This document shows, one piece after another, positions 57,281 to 64,000 of a stretch of 64,000 nucleotides of DNA. Each line of letters starts with the position of its first letter. Position 1 is the stretch's first letter. The stretch lies in the NCBI RefSeq assembly GCF_022919835.1, contig NZ_CP095074.1, positions 4,442,001 through 4,506,000 of the forward strand, written 5' to 3'. This DNA is from Halobacillus shinanisalinarum (lineage in GTDB: Bacteria; Bacillota; Bacilli; Bacillales; Halobacillaceae). The notes below the pieces were generated by a model. The model was given only the letters and a program-made list of their open reading frames with translations, was not told the origin of the DNA and did no database searches. Position numbers and translations under genes: made by a program.

Positions 57281-57556
57281 ATGAAAATATCTGAACTGCA
57301 AATGAAGGATGTCATTGCAATGGAAACAGGGGAACGCCTTGGGTATATATCTGATTTAGATATCGACACACAAAGGGGTCAATTGAAAGGATTGGTCATT
57401 ACGTTAAAAGGAAAGGCAATGGGCCTATTTGGCAAAGACGAAGAGATCGTCATTCCTTGGAACCAAATTGTAAATATAGGGGCCGACGTTATTTTAGTGA
57501 AAAAGTCGGGTTATAGTGGAGTCTTATTGGAAGAGAAGTCAAAATCTCACGAATAA
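57281..57556 (+). CDS. ylmC: PRC-barrel protein YlmC/YmxH
   Basis: 91-residue PRC-barrel protein (MKISELQMKDVIAMETGERLG) of the YlmC/YmxH family, linked to sporulation in Bacillaceae; partner unknown. ATG 57281 follows AAAGGAGTGG. The loop KAMGLFGKDEEIVIPWNQI is typical. Confidence 0.87.
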   Translation: MKISELQMKDVIAMETGERLGYISDLDIDTQRGQLKGLVITLKGKAMGLFGKDEEIVIPWNQIVNIGADVILVKKSGYSGVLLEEKSKSHE

Positions 57557-57610
57557 GTTAGGAAAAAGCGTGAATGGTGTGGTAAAATGGAGGGAAATTG
57601 AGGTGGTAGA

Positions 57611-58405
57611 ATGACCGAGCCCTTCAAACACAAGTCGCCAAGACGAATGATGTGTTTAGGTGAATACAGTGTTATAGCAGGAATAACAACAAGACAGAAC
57701 GGGTATAGTGAAGTGCCATATGATTCATTGAATATGGGATTACATGTAGAAGATTGTAAAGGTCATGTGATTCGTAATCGTGAAGCACTCGCAGATGAAT
57801 TGCAAATCCCTTTAAACCAATGGGTGATGGCTGAACAAGTTCACGGTACAGATATACATGTTGTAAAGAAAGATGATGGGGGAAGAGGAGCCTTCGATAA
57901 AAATAAGGCAATAGCAGATGCAGATGGCCTAATAACGAATCAAAAAAATATGCTTTTGACAGCCTTTTATGCAGACTGTGTCCCCCTTCTCTTTTTTGAT
58001 CCTAAGGCTCAATGGATTGGTCTTGCCCATGCTGGATGGAAAGGCACGGTTCACGGAATGGCGGAAAAAATGATCAATAAACTCATGGAACAAGGCGCGT
58101 CTGTTGACGACATGATCATGGTTATCGGCCCATCGATTAGTGAACGAAATTATGAGGTAGACCAGCATGTAATGGATCATATTCCCGAAGTGTATAAAGA
58201 GGAAGTGAGTACCTCTAAAATGGGGAATAAATATTTACTGGATTTGAAAGAATTGAACAAGCGATTAGCTCTAGATGCTGGATTAAATGAATCCCACATT
58301 CATAAAACTAACTTATGTACATTTGAAGAGGACAAACTATTTTACTCCCATCGACGTGACCAGGGGCGAACAGGCAGAATGCTCACTTATATCGGTCTAG
58401 AGTAG
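57611..58405 (+). CDS. ylmD: Purine nucleoside phosphorylase of the LACC1/YlmD family
   Basis: 264-residue cytoplasmic zinc enzyme, also called PgeF. Family members act as purine nucleoside phosphorylases and adenosine deaminases. Zinc ligands are visible in WVMAEQVHGTDIHV, YADCVPLLFFD and HAGWKGTVHGMAEKM. The E. coli relative is also linked to peptidoglycan editing. ATG 57611 follows GAGGTGG. It precedes ylmE in the ylm division cluster. Confidence 0.9.
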   Translation: MTEPFKHKSPRRMMCLGEYSVIAGITTRQNGYSEVPYDSLNMGLHVEDCKGHVIRNREALADELQIPLNQWVMAEQVHGTDIHVVKKDDGGRGAFDKNKAIADADGLITNQKNMLLTAFYADCVPLLFFDPKAQWIGLAHAGWKGTVHGMAEKMINKLMEQGASVDDMIMVIGPSISERNYEVDQHVMDHIPEVYKEEVSTSKMGNKYLLDLKELNKRLALDAGLNESHIHKTNLCTFEEDKLFYSHRRDQGRTGRMLTYIGLE

Positions 58406-58431
58406 TTCGAGAAAGGAGAAACGATACATAT

Positions 58432-59100
58432 ATGACAGTAGCAGACAATCTAACACAAATGATGGAAACAATCGAAGACGCATGTCGCAGCTGTGGCCGT
58501 GACAAAGATGAGATTACCATTGTAGCTGTAACTAAGTATGTGACTGTGGAAAGGACCAAAGAAGCTCTTGAAGCCGGGATTAAGGATCTCGGAGAAAACC
58601 GTAAAGAGGGGTTTTTAGAAAAATACGAGCGCATTGGAAACGGGGCGAATTGGCATTTTATCGGTTCCCTGCAATCCCGAAAAGTGAAAGATGTTATTGA
58701 TAAAGTCGATATGATCCATTCCTTGGATAGAAAATCGTTAGCTAAAGAGATTAACAAACGTGCTGAACGCCCCGTCCCTTGTTTTATCCAAGTAAATGCA
58801 AGCGGCGAAGAAAGCAAGCATGGACTTTCACCGGAAGAGGTTGAAGCTTTTGTAGATACTCTGAAAGCTTTTGAGCATGTGAAAGTTGTCGGTTTAATGA
58901 CAATGGCGCCTCACGTTGACCAGGAAGAAGAATTAAGAGCCGTGTTCAGAAAACTCCGCGCCTTGCGTGATCGTATTCGGGACAAGCAGCTGCCACATGC
59001 TCCATGTGAATACCTGTCAATGGGAATGAGCAACGATTATGGAATAGCTATTGAAGAGGGTGCTACACATATTCGAGTCGGTTCAAGTCTTGTAGGATAA
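58432..59100 (+). CDS. ylmE: PLP homeostasis protein YlmE (YggS family)
   Basis: 222-residue single-domain alanine-racemase-like protein that binds pyridoxal phosphate and keeps amino-acid pools in balance. The PLP lysine lies in TIVAVTKYVTVE (about residue 36); LGENRKEGF, WHFIGSLQSRKV and YLSMGMSNDYGIAIEEGATHIRVGS are family marks. ATG 58432 follows AAAGGAG. Adjacent to sepF as in B. subtilis. Confidence 0.93.
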   Translation: MTVADNLTQMMETIEDACRSCGRDKDEITIVAVTKYVTVERTKEALEAGIKDLGENRKEGFLEKYERIGNGANWHFIGSLQSRKVKDVIDKVDMIHSLDRKSLAKEINKRAERPVPCFIQVNASGEESKHGLSPEEVEAFVDTLKAFEHVKVVGLMTMAPHVDQEEELRAVFRKLRALRDRIRDKQLPHAPCEYLSMGMSNDYGIAIEEGATHIRVGSSLVG

Positions 59101-59124
59101 TAAATTAATCTAGAGGTGGTTAGA

Positions 59125-59583
59125 ATGGGTATGAAAAATAAACTAAAATCATTTTTTACACTCGAAGATGAATATGAATACATTGAAGAAGATAGAATGG
59201 ATAGCGAAGAAGAGCAAGAGGAAGATGTTGCCCCTATGCAAAAAAATAAGCAGCGTCATGAAGGAAATGTCGTAAGCTTAAAGAGTGCGAAGTCTTCATC
59301 TAAAATGGTCCTAAGTGAACCGAAGAATTACAATGAAGCCCAGGAAATAGCGGATCAGCTCGTCAATCGGAAAGCGGTTGTGATTAATCTGCAGCGTGTG
59401 GATCATGCTCAAGCAAAGCGAATTGTGGATTTTCTAAGTGGTACCGTTTATGCTATAGGGGGAGACATTCAAAAGCTTGGCTCCCAAACATTTCTTTGTA
59501 CACCGGACAATGTGGAAATTTCTGGTTCAATTTCGGAGATGTTAATGACTGAAGATGATGAAGATATGAGTAGAAGGTGGTAA
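59125..59583 (+). CDS. sepF: Cell division protein SepF
   Basis: 152-residue protein that bundles FtsZ and anchors the ring. The N-terminal amphipathic membrane helix [14 protein letters not shown] is followed by an acidic linker and the SepF core (about residues 65-145) with [25 protein letters not shown] 59125 follows GAGGTGG. It ends three bases before ylmG. Confidence 0.94.
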   Translation: MGMKNKLKSFFTLEDEYEYIEEDRMDSEEEQEEDVAPMQKNKQRHEGNVVSLKSAKSSSKMVLSEPKNYNEAQEIADQLVNRKAVVINLQRVDHAQAKRIVDFLSGTVYAIGGDIQKLGSQTFLCTPDNVEISGSISEMLMTEDDEDMSRRW

Positions 59584-59586
59584 ACG

Positions 59587-59850
59587 ATGGTTGAGTTGCT
59601 TAATGTCTTGCTTTTTGCGATCAATATTTATAGCTGGCTCTTAATTATTTACATTCTTTTATCATGGTTCCCCGGCGCAAGAGAATCAAGCTTCGGTGAG
59701 ATCCTTAGTAAAATGTGTGAACCATTTTTAGAGCCGTTTCGAAAAATTATTCCGCCACTCGGAATGATTGACTTGTCTCCGCTCGTTGCCATTTTTGTTC
59801 TTCGTTTTGCAGGAGAAGGTCTTCGGGTTCTGTTTCAAATGATGTTATAA
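59587..59850 (+). CDS. ylmG: YggT-family membrane protein YlmG
   Basis: 87-residue protein with two hydrophobic segments (about residues 5-25 and 62-82) around the conserved SWFPGARESSFGEILSKMCEPFLEPFR loop. The family is linked to division or thylakoid-type membrane organisation; function uncertain. Directly after sepF. Confidence 0.9.
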   Translation: MVELLNVLLFAINIYSWLLIIYILLSWFPGARESSFGEILSKMCEPFLEPFRKIIPPLGMIDLSPLVAIFVLRFAGEGLRVLFQMML

Positions 59851-59858
59851 CCGAATGG

Positions 59859-59911
59859 GAACAGGTTAGATGCTAGCCGTAAGCAGCCAGCCTCTCATCT
59901 GTTCTTTTTTT
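59859..59911 (+). terminator. Hairpin with T-run between ylmG and ylmH
   Basis: GAACAG/CTGTTC outer arms, GGCTGC-type inner pairing, followed by T7; terminator or attenuator. Confidence 0.55.
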
Positions 59912-59934
59912 GTCGAGACTTGGGGGTTGAATCC

Positions 59935-60708
59935 ATGGATATTTATCAGCATTTTAGAGAAGAGGAACGCCCGTTTATTGAACAAGTGCTGTCCTGGCAA
60001 AGCGATGTTGACATGCGTTTTGAGCGTAAGGAAAGTGATTTTCTAAACCCAAGAGAGCAGCAGATCGTTCGTGCTGTCATGGGGACCGATCCTGATCTGA
60101 AGTGGGAGTTGTATGGCGGCCCAAATGACCCTGAAAGAAAAAGAGCGATCATTGCACCAGAATATGAGGAGATAACAGAGCAGGATTTTAGTGTTGTTCT
60201 GCTGGAAGCAACGTACCCTGATAAATTTGTTGCGCTAGAGCATAGAGATGTGCTCGGAGCTTTTATGTCACTAGGGATTCGCAGGGAAAAGCTTGGCGAT
60301 TTAATTGTCCAAGATGGGATGATTCATATCGTTGTGGCCTCAGAAATCAGTGATTACATACGGATGAATTTTACCGGAATTAAGAAAGTAAATGTAAGTT
60401 TTCAGGAAAAGCCGCTTCCATCGTTAATGAAAAGTAAGGAAGTGTGGCAAACAAAGGATTCTACTTTAAGTTCATTACGACTTGACGTACTCGTGAAAGA
60501 AATTTACGGTGTCTCAAGAAAAAATGCCGCCATGTATGTTGATGCAGGACAGGTGAAAGTTAACTTTAAAACGGTAGAAAACCCTTCTTTTCTATTAGAA
60601 ACTGGTGACATACTCTCCGTTAGAGGAAAAGGCAGAAGCAGACTTGATCGAATAAACGGAATGACGAAGAAAGAAAAGTATCGTGTGACGACTTCTAAGT
60701 TAAATTAA
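59935..60708 (+). CDS. ylmH: S4-domain RNA-binding protein YlmH
   Basis: 257-residue protein with an N-terminal domain of the YlmH type and a C-terminal S4 RNA-binding domain (about residues 185-245: SSLRLDVLVKEIYGVSRKNAAMYVDAGQVKVN). In B. subtilis YlmH has been linked to rescue of stalled ribosomes. ATG 59935 (MDIYQHFREEER) follows TGGGGGTT. Confidence 0.9.
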   Translation: MDIYQHFREEERPFIEQVLSWQSDVDMRFERKESDFLNPREQQIVRAVMGTDPDLKWELYGGPNDPERKRAIIAPEYEEITEQDFSVVLLEATYPDKFVALEHRDVLGAFMSLGIRREKLGDLIVQDGMIHIVVASEISDYIRMNFTGIKKVNVSFQEKPLPSLMKSKEVWQTKDSTLSSLRLDVLVKEIYGVSRKNAAMYVDAGQVKVNFKTVENPSFLLETGDILSVRGKGRSRLDRINGMTKKEKYRVTTSKLN

Positions 60709-60797
60709 TTGGTTTAATTTAGAGGAATTACACAAGGTTATGTCGAAAGAAGTAAATAACTGCTAAATGTATTGACACTTTTAAGGAGGTGGCCGGT

Positions 60798-61313
60798 GTG
60801 CCTTTAACACCACTTGATATTCATAATAAAGAGTTTGCACGAGGATTTAGAGGGTATGATGAAGATGATGTCAATGAATTTCTCGATCAAGTGATTAAAG
60901 ATTACGAGATTGTCATCCGTAAGAAAAAAGATCTCGAACGTGAAGTCGAGCAAATGAATGAACGCTTAGGACATTTTAATACAATTGAAACCACTTTGAA
61001 TAAATCGATTCTGGTTGCCCAGGAAACAGCTGAAGAAGTAAAGAATAGTGCGACGAAAGAGTCTAAGCTTATCGTGAAAGAAGCTGAGAAGAATGCGGAT
61101 CGCATCATTAATGAGGCACTTGAGAAATCCCGTCGTATTTCAATCGAAGTGGAAGAAATGAAAAAGCAGGCCAAAGTGTTCAAAATGAGACTGCGCATGC
61201 TCGTTGAGGCTCAAGTTGATATGATCGATAACGATGATTGGGATCATCTCTTTGAAACAGAGTTCGATGAAGAAATCGACTTGAAAGAGGAACTCGCAAA
61301 TCATAACACTTGA
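60798..61313 (+). CDS. divIVA: Cell-pole and septum protein DivIVA
   Basis: 171-residue coiled-coil protein that binds curved membrane at septa and poles, positions MinCD through MinJ and anchors the chromosome during sporulation. The N-terminal membrane-binding part PLTPLDIHNKEFARGFRGYDEDDVNEFL is typical, followed by coiled coil from about residue 30. GTG 60798 is eight bases after AAGGAGG; the GTG at 60789 overlaps that site. The stop codon overlaps the -35 box of the ileS promoter. Confidence 0.95.
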   Translation: MPLTPLDIHNKEFARGFRGYDEDDVNEFLDQVIKDYEIVIRKKKDLEREVEQMNERLGHFNTIETTLNKSILVAQETAEEVKNSATKESKLIVKEAEKNADRIINEALEKSRRISIEVEEMKKQAKVFKMRLRMLVEAQVDMIDNDDWDHLFETEFDEEIDLKEELANHNT

Positions 61314-61338
61314 CTGAATCGCTATGATTACATATAAT
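61310..61338 (+). promoter_or_regulatory. Sigma-A promoter of ileS
   Basis: TTGACT (61310-61315), 17-base spacer, TATAAT (61333-61338). The -35 box includes the divIVA stop codon. Confidence 0.88.
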
Positions 61339-61374
61339 GCATAAGCATAAATAAATAATGATAAAACGTTGACA

Positions 61375-61604
61375 GGGAAAGTACAGAGAGAATAGCCAGG
61401 ATAGCGATTCGGTGATGGTGGAAGACCGAAGCTTACCTCTTCTGGAAGATCCCCCTTGAGTTGCTACGTCGAACCTTATGTAGTAGATGTAGTCGAGTCA
61501 TTCACGATACGAATAAGATAAGTGATTTAGCATGGATTGCTAATTTATTAGGGTGGTAACGCGAGTCTTCTCGTCCCTTTTTGGGGGAGGGAAGGCTTTT
61601 TTTA
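61375..61604 (+). promoter_or_regulatory. T-box riboswitch of ileS
   Basis: tRNA-sensing leader. Stem I runs from about 61375 with the AGTA-like bulge. The likely specifier codon is ATC (Ile) at 61449-61451 in GGAAGATCCC. The T-box sequence AGGGTGGTAACGCG is at 61550-61563, and the terminator hairpin with T7 at 61564-61604. Uncharged tRNA-Ile should favour the antiterminator and switch ileS on. Confidence 0.93.
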
Positions 61605-61624
61605 TTCGAAAAGGAGGAACACCG

Positions 61625-64000
61625 ATGAACTACAAGGAAACACTATTAATGCCTAAAACCGGATTTCCGATGCGGGGCAATTTACCGAATCGTGAACCGG
61701 AAATGCAAAAGACTTGGGAAGACTTAGATATTTATCAAGCAGTACAGAAACGGACGGAAGGACGTCCGTTGTTTGTCTTGCATGATGGGCCGCCGTATGC
61801 CAATGGAAGTTTACACATGGGGCATGCTTTAAATAAATCGTTAAAAGACTTTATCGTTCGTTATAAATCAATGGCGGGTTACCATGCTCCCTATGTACCT
61901 GGCTGGGATACACACGGGCTGCCGATAGAATCTGCATTAGCTAAGAAAAAAGTAGATCGTAAAAAAATGTCAGTTGCTGAGTTTCGCCAGCGCTGCGCAG
62001 AGTATGCTCTAGGACAAATCGATAATCAACGTAATGAATTTAAGCGGATGGGTGTTCGTGGTGATTGGGATAACCCGTATATTACGCTTAATAAGGATTA
62101 TGAAGCAGAGCAAATTAAAGTATTTGGCGATATGGCTAAGAAGGGATACATTTACAAAGGGCTTAAGCCTGTCTTTTGGTCCCCCTCTTCTGAATCAGCA
62201 TTAGCGGAAGCAGAAATTGAATACCAAGATAAACGTTCCCCGTCCATTTATGTAGCATTTGAAGTAGAAGATGGGAAAGATTTGCTTGAAGGCGACGAGA
62301 AATTTATCATTTGGACGACAACCCCTTGGACGATTCCATCTAACTTGGGAATTGCCTTAAATCCAGGCTATGACTATGTCGTAGTGCAAGTGGCAAATGA
62401 GAAGTTTATTATCGCCCATGATTTACTAGATACCGTTGCTGAAAAGCTTGAATGGTCAGATTATAAAGTAACGAAAGTATTCAAAGGAAAAGAAGCCGAT
62501 CGATTGACAGCTAAGCATCCACTATATGATCGCAAATCACTTGTTGTTCTGGGTGATCATGTGACCGTAGATGGCGGTACAGGGTGTGTTCATACAGCAC
62601 CGGGCCACGGGGAAGATGACTTCTGGATCGGCCAGCAGTACGGTCTTGATGTTCTTTGCCCTGTTGATCATAAGGGAGTGTTTACAGAGGAAGCACCTGG
62701 ATATGAGGGGCTGTTTTATGATAAAGCGAATAAACCGATTTCCGATGAGTTGAAGGAAGCGGGCGCTCTACTCAGCCTTGAATTCATTACTCACTCGTAT
62801 CCGCACGACTGGCGGACGAAAAAGCCGACGATCTTCCGGGCTACGGATCAGTGGTTTGCTTCGATTAAAGATTTCCGGGAAGAACTTCTTGATGAAATCA
62901 ATCAAGTGGAATGGACGCCAAAATGGGGAGAAACCCGCTTGTATAATATGGTTCGTGACCGCCAAGACTGGTGTATTTCACGTCAGCGAACGTGGGGCGT
63001 ACCGATTCCTGTCTTTTATGCTGAGAACGGGACTCCGATCATAACCGATGAAACCATTTCACATGTTTCGGAGCTGTTCCGCGAACATGGTTCAAATGTT
63101 TGGTTTGAGCGTGAAGCTAAAGACTTGCTGCCGGATGGGTTTACTTCTGAACACAGTCCAAATGGCGAGTTTACAAAAGAAACCGATATTATGGATGTAT
63201 GGTTTGATTCAGGGTCATCACACCAGGGGGTACTTCATCAGAGAGAGGGCTTAAATCGCCCAGCTGACCTTTACCTTGAAGGATCTGACCAGTACAGAGG
63301 CTGGTTTAACTCATCCTTATCTACGTCTGTTGCCGTTACAGGCAAGGCTCCATTTAAAGGTATTCTAAGCCACGGATTTGCTCTTGACGGTAAAGGGCGT
63401 AAGATGAGTAAGTCACTCGGAAACGTCATTATTCCTGATAAAGTGATGAAGCAGCTTGGTGCGGATATTATCCGCCTATGGGTTTCCTCAGCAGACTATC
63501 AAGCTGATGTGCGTATTTCCGACGATATTTTGAAACAGGTAGCAGAAGTCTATCGTAAAATTCGTAATACATTCCGCTTCCTGCTTGGGAATTTGCACGA
63601 CTTTGATCCAAATACCGACATGGTCGAAGATAAAGACTTACAAGAAGTCGATCAGTATATGCTGCATCAGCTGAATACGCTTGTTGCTGATGTCCGCAAA
63701 TCCTATGATGACTATGAATTCTCTATCGTTTATAACAAAGTCCACAACTTCTGTACGATTGATTTGAGCTCTTTCTATCTTGATTTTGCAAAAGATATTC
63801 TTTATATTGAAGCGAAGGATCATCCGTACCGTCGCAGCATCCAAACGGTTTATTATAAGATTTTAACGTCACTTGTCAAGTTGATGTCACCAATTATTCC
63901 TCATACCACTGAGGAGGTATGGAGCTATATTCCAGGTGTCGAAACGGTAAGTGTCCAACTGACAGATATGCCGGAAGCCGACAATAAAGTTGATGCGGCA
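61625..64000 (+). CDS. ileS: Isoleucyl-tRNA synthetase (partial, runs off right edge)
   Basis: 792 codons of an open frame that continues past the window; the full enzyme has about 920 residues. It charges tRNA-Ile and edits valine. The HIGH motif is H64-M-G-H67 in [21 protein letters not shown] is at about 593-597; the editing domain has [16 protein letters not shown] and [27 protein letters not shown] is also present. I read the frame through to the edge and found no interruption. ATG 61625 follows AAGGAGG. The C-terminal zinc site is outside the window. Confidence 0.97.
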   Translation, partial: MNYKETLLMPKTGFPMRGNLPNREPEMQKTWEDLDIYQAVQKRTEGRPLFVLHDGPPYANGSLHMGHALNKSLKDFIVRYKSMAGYHAPYVPGWDTHGLPIESALAKKKVDRKKMSVAEFRQRCAEYALGQIDNQRNEFKRMGVRGDWDNPYITLNKDYEAEQIKVFGDMAKKGYIYKGLKPVFWSPSSESALAEAEIEYQDKRSPSIYVAFEVEDGKDLLEGDEKFIIWTTTPWTIPSNLGIALNPGYDYVVVQVANEKFIIAHDLLDTVAEKLEWSDYKVTKVFKGKEADRLTAKHPLYDRKSLVVLGDHVTVDGGTGCVHTAPGHGEDDFWIGQQYGLDVLCPVDHKGVFTEEAPGYEGLFYDKANKPISDELKEAGALLSLEFITHSYPHDWRTKKPTIFRATDQWFASIKDFREELLDEINQVEWTPKWGETRLYNMVRDRQDWCISRQRTWGVPIPVFYAENGTPIITDETISHVSELFREHGSNVWFEREAKDLLPDGFTSEHSPNGEFTKETDIMDVWFDSGSSHQGVLHQREGLNRPADLYLEGSDQYRGWFNSSLSTSVAVTGKAPFKGILSHGFALDGKGRKMSKSLGNVIIPDKVMKQLGADIIRLWVSSADYQADVRISDDILKQVAEVYRKIRNTFRFLLGNLHDFDPNTDMVEDKDLQEVDQYMLHQLNTLVADVRKSYDDYEFSIVYNKVHNFCTIDLSSFYLDFAKDILYIEAKDHPYRRSIQTVYYKILTSLVKLMSPIIPHTTEEVWSYIPGVETVSVQLTDMPEADNKVDAA

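Noticed and set aside
61625..64000. Suspected frameshift in ileS
   Set aside because: Reading all 792 codons from ATG 61625 gives one continuous conserved protein; the suspicion came from counting the start one base too early.

Overview
This window is chromosomal DNA from an endospore-forming, low-GC Gram-positive bacterium of the family Bacillaceae. The gene order follows the Bacillus subtilis ylaF-ylaN, ftsW-pycA, cta, ylbB-ylbP, mraZ-ftsZ, spoIIGA-sigG and ylmC-ileS order almost gene for gene. Protein sequences and murF inside the cell-wall cluster suggest a halotolerant Bacillaceae of the Halobacillus/Virgibacillus type. The genus is a guess and no search was run.

Layout. 0-4.4 kb: small yla genes, glutaminase glsA and ylaN. 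4.5-9.1 kb: ftsW and pyruvate carboxylase. 9.5-16.1 kb: the caa3 cytochrome oxidase operon ctaB-ctaG plus a CtaM/YozB-type assembly factor. 16.4-34.2 kb: the ylb region, with CBS, CAP, YlbF, rsmD-coaD, spoVV (ylbJ), patatin, PDZ-Lon protease, tmcAL, ylbN-rpmF, rsfA, panE, two GNAT acetyltransferases and an AI-2E-type permease. 34.3-54.1 kb: bshC and the division/cell-wall (dcw) cluster mraZ-rsmH-ftsL-pbpB-spoVD-murE-murF-mraY-murD-spoVE-divIB-ylxW-ylxX-sbp-ftsA-ftsZ. 54.7-57.2 kb: the sporulation sigma genes spoIIGA-sigE-sigG. 57.3-64 kb: the ylm division genes to divIVA, then a T-box leader and the 5' part of ileS. The theme is envelope growth, division and sporulation, together with aerobic respiration and central metabolism.

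Structure not explained by genes. (1) Five copies of a non-coding MITE, each flanked by a perfect 5-bp target duplication. (2) A second dispersed family with a conserved hairpin that carries a compensatory base-pair change. (3) Two arrays of short words spaced 20-21 bp apart, upstream of spoIIGA and panE. (4) Two oppositely oriented sets of 10-bp-spaced GTGGNN boxes around the mraZ promoter region. (5) A 13-codon micro-ORF with a strong ribosome site between ctaG and ctaM. (6) spoIIGA without a canonical start codon in the conserved position. I saw no clearly new multi-gene system; the candidates for novelty are these non-coding elements.

Sequence quality. pycA, ctaB, murE and spoVE (twice) carry single-base deletions, each in a run of G or C. 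Since murE is essential in relatives, these are most simply base-calling errors, and I annotate each gene across its frameshift. An enoyl-CoA hydratase gene has a larger internal deletion of about 40 bases. Relative to B. subtilis, ctaA, ylbE, murG and murB are missing from their usual places.
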